From JAAYLU01 sp964458805 (GTDB taxonomy: Bacteria > Synergistota > Synergistia > Synergistales > Aminobacteriaceae): a stretch of DNA of 21,385 bases. The notes under the pieces were generated by a model. It made no database searches, was not told the origin of the DNA, and worked only from the letters and a program-made list of their open reading frames with translations. The stretch lies in contig CAYWKH010000032.1 in NCBI GenBank assembly GCA_964458805.1, positions 1 to 21,385 on the forward strand, given 5' to 3'. This document shows positions 21,046 through 21,385 of the stretch, one piece after another. Positions within the stretch are counted from its first letter, which is position 1, and every line of letters starts with the position of its first letter. The position numbers and the translations under genes were made by a program.

Positions 21046-21385
21046 CTACTTGATCTCCTTCAGCGCGGCCAGCGCGGCCTCGTAGTCGGGCTCGGCTATC
21101 TGCTCGGGGACTATCTGCACGTAGCGGATCACGTCCTGCTTGTCCACTATGAAGATCGAGCGGGCCAGCAGGCGCAGCTCCTTCATCAGGACCCCCCAGT
21201 TCGCGCCGAAGGAGGCGTCCCTGTGGTCCGACAGGGCGACGGCGTTCTTTATCCCCCCCGTGGCGCAGAAGCGGGCTATGGCGAACGGCAGGTCCATGGA
21301 TATGTTGAGCACCACAACGTCCTTCGGCTGCTTGGCGGCGTCCTCGTTGAACCAGTGGATCTGGAGGTCGCACACCGGGGTGTCC
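21046..21385 (-). CDS. tpx: Thiol peroxidase (Tpx-type peroxiredoxin), C-terminal part; 5' end beyond the window
   Basis: Tpx reduces peroxides in the cytoplasm with electrons from thioredoxin. The visible part covers about 112 residues and runs off the right edge. The peroxidatic Cys lies in DTPVCDLQIHWFNEDAA, where classical Tpx has SIDTxVCxxxxRxFN. The resolving Cys is in FAIARFCATGGIKNAVALSDHRDASF, and the end, EPDYEAALAALKEI, is close to E. coli Tpx. A GTG at 21375 is only the Val before the active Cys and not a real start. Its presence fits an anaerobe with peroxide defence. Confidence 0.9.
   Translation of the reverse strand, partial: DTPVCDLQIHWFNEDAAKQPKDVVVLNISMDLPFAIARFCATGGIKNAVALSDHRDASFGANWGVLMKELRLLARSIFIVDKQDVIRYVQIVPEQIAEPDYEAALAALKEIK

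Noticed and set aside
1..21385. CRISPR arrays, tRNA or rRNA genes, insertion sequences
   Set aside because: No regularly spaced repeats, no cloverleaf-like or ribosomal sequence, and no transposase or integrase motif were seen.

Overview
The window is a high-G+C bacterial chromosome segment: sampled gene stretches reach about 70 % G+C, and genes have strong GGAGG-type ribosome binding sites and frequent ATGA stop/start overlaps. The content points to an anaerobic, amino-acid- or peptide-fermenting bacterium. It holds a tungsten/molybdopterin aldehyde:ferredoxin oxidoreductase, a TRAP importer, an iron-sulfur L-cysteine desulfidase-type lyase, an opine dehydrogenase, an ornithine-cyclodeaminase-family enzyme, an isoaspartyl dipeptidase and a thiol peroxidase. 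A member of the Synergistota would fit, but that is inference from gene content, not from a marker gene. Two assembly gaps are present (1522-1621 and 17239-17248).

Left part (1-8070). recQ (+) is split by a 100-N gap that is almost certainly spurious, because the same 55 bases flank it on both sides; joining them restores one 602-residue RecQ. Next is a MerA/Lpd-type flavoprotein disulfide oxidoreductase with an unusual C-terminus. An AT-richer island on the minus strand carries a cysteine hydrolase gene, bracketed by a 13-bp direct repeat. Then comes a two-gene plus-strand unit: an aldehyde ferredoxin oxidoreductase and an NCS2 nucleobase-type permease. A perfect 14-bp-stem hairpin closes this block.

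Middle part (8076-17032), all on the minus strand. A FadR-type GntR regulator lies just past the end of a compact eight-gene operon. In transcription order the operon reads: ornithine cyclodeaminase/mu-crystallin-family dehydrogenase, L-cysteine desulfidase-like lyase, TRAP DctQ, DctM, DctP, opine (octopine/nopaline-type) dehydrogenase, a small SAF-domain subunit and a large UxaA/SuyB-type dehydratase/lyase subunit. It is driven by a good sigma-70 promoter whose start site lies under a perfect 23-bp palindrome with a GT-NNN-AC core, as expected for a FadR-type GntR repressor. The most economical reading is import and breakdown of an N-substituted or beta-substituted amino acid (opine-like, hydroxy- or sulfo-amino acid) to keto acid, ammonia and possibly sulfite. 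I do not know a described pathway with this exact gene set, and it is the best candidate here for a new system.

Right part (17305-21385). A second FadR-type GntR regulator is divergent from an NhaC-family antiporter plus isoaspartyl dipeptidase (iadA) pair. The shared intergenic region holds a consensus -35 box, an AT-rich upstream tract and a palindrome near the expected start site. After a large hairpin between convergent genes, the 3' part of a thiol peroxidase gene runs off the right edge. I saw no tRNA, rRNA, CRISPR array or insertion sequence.
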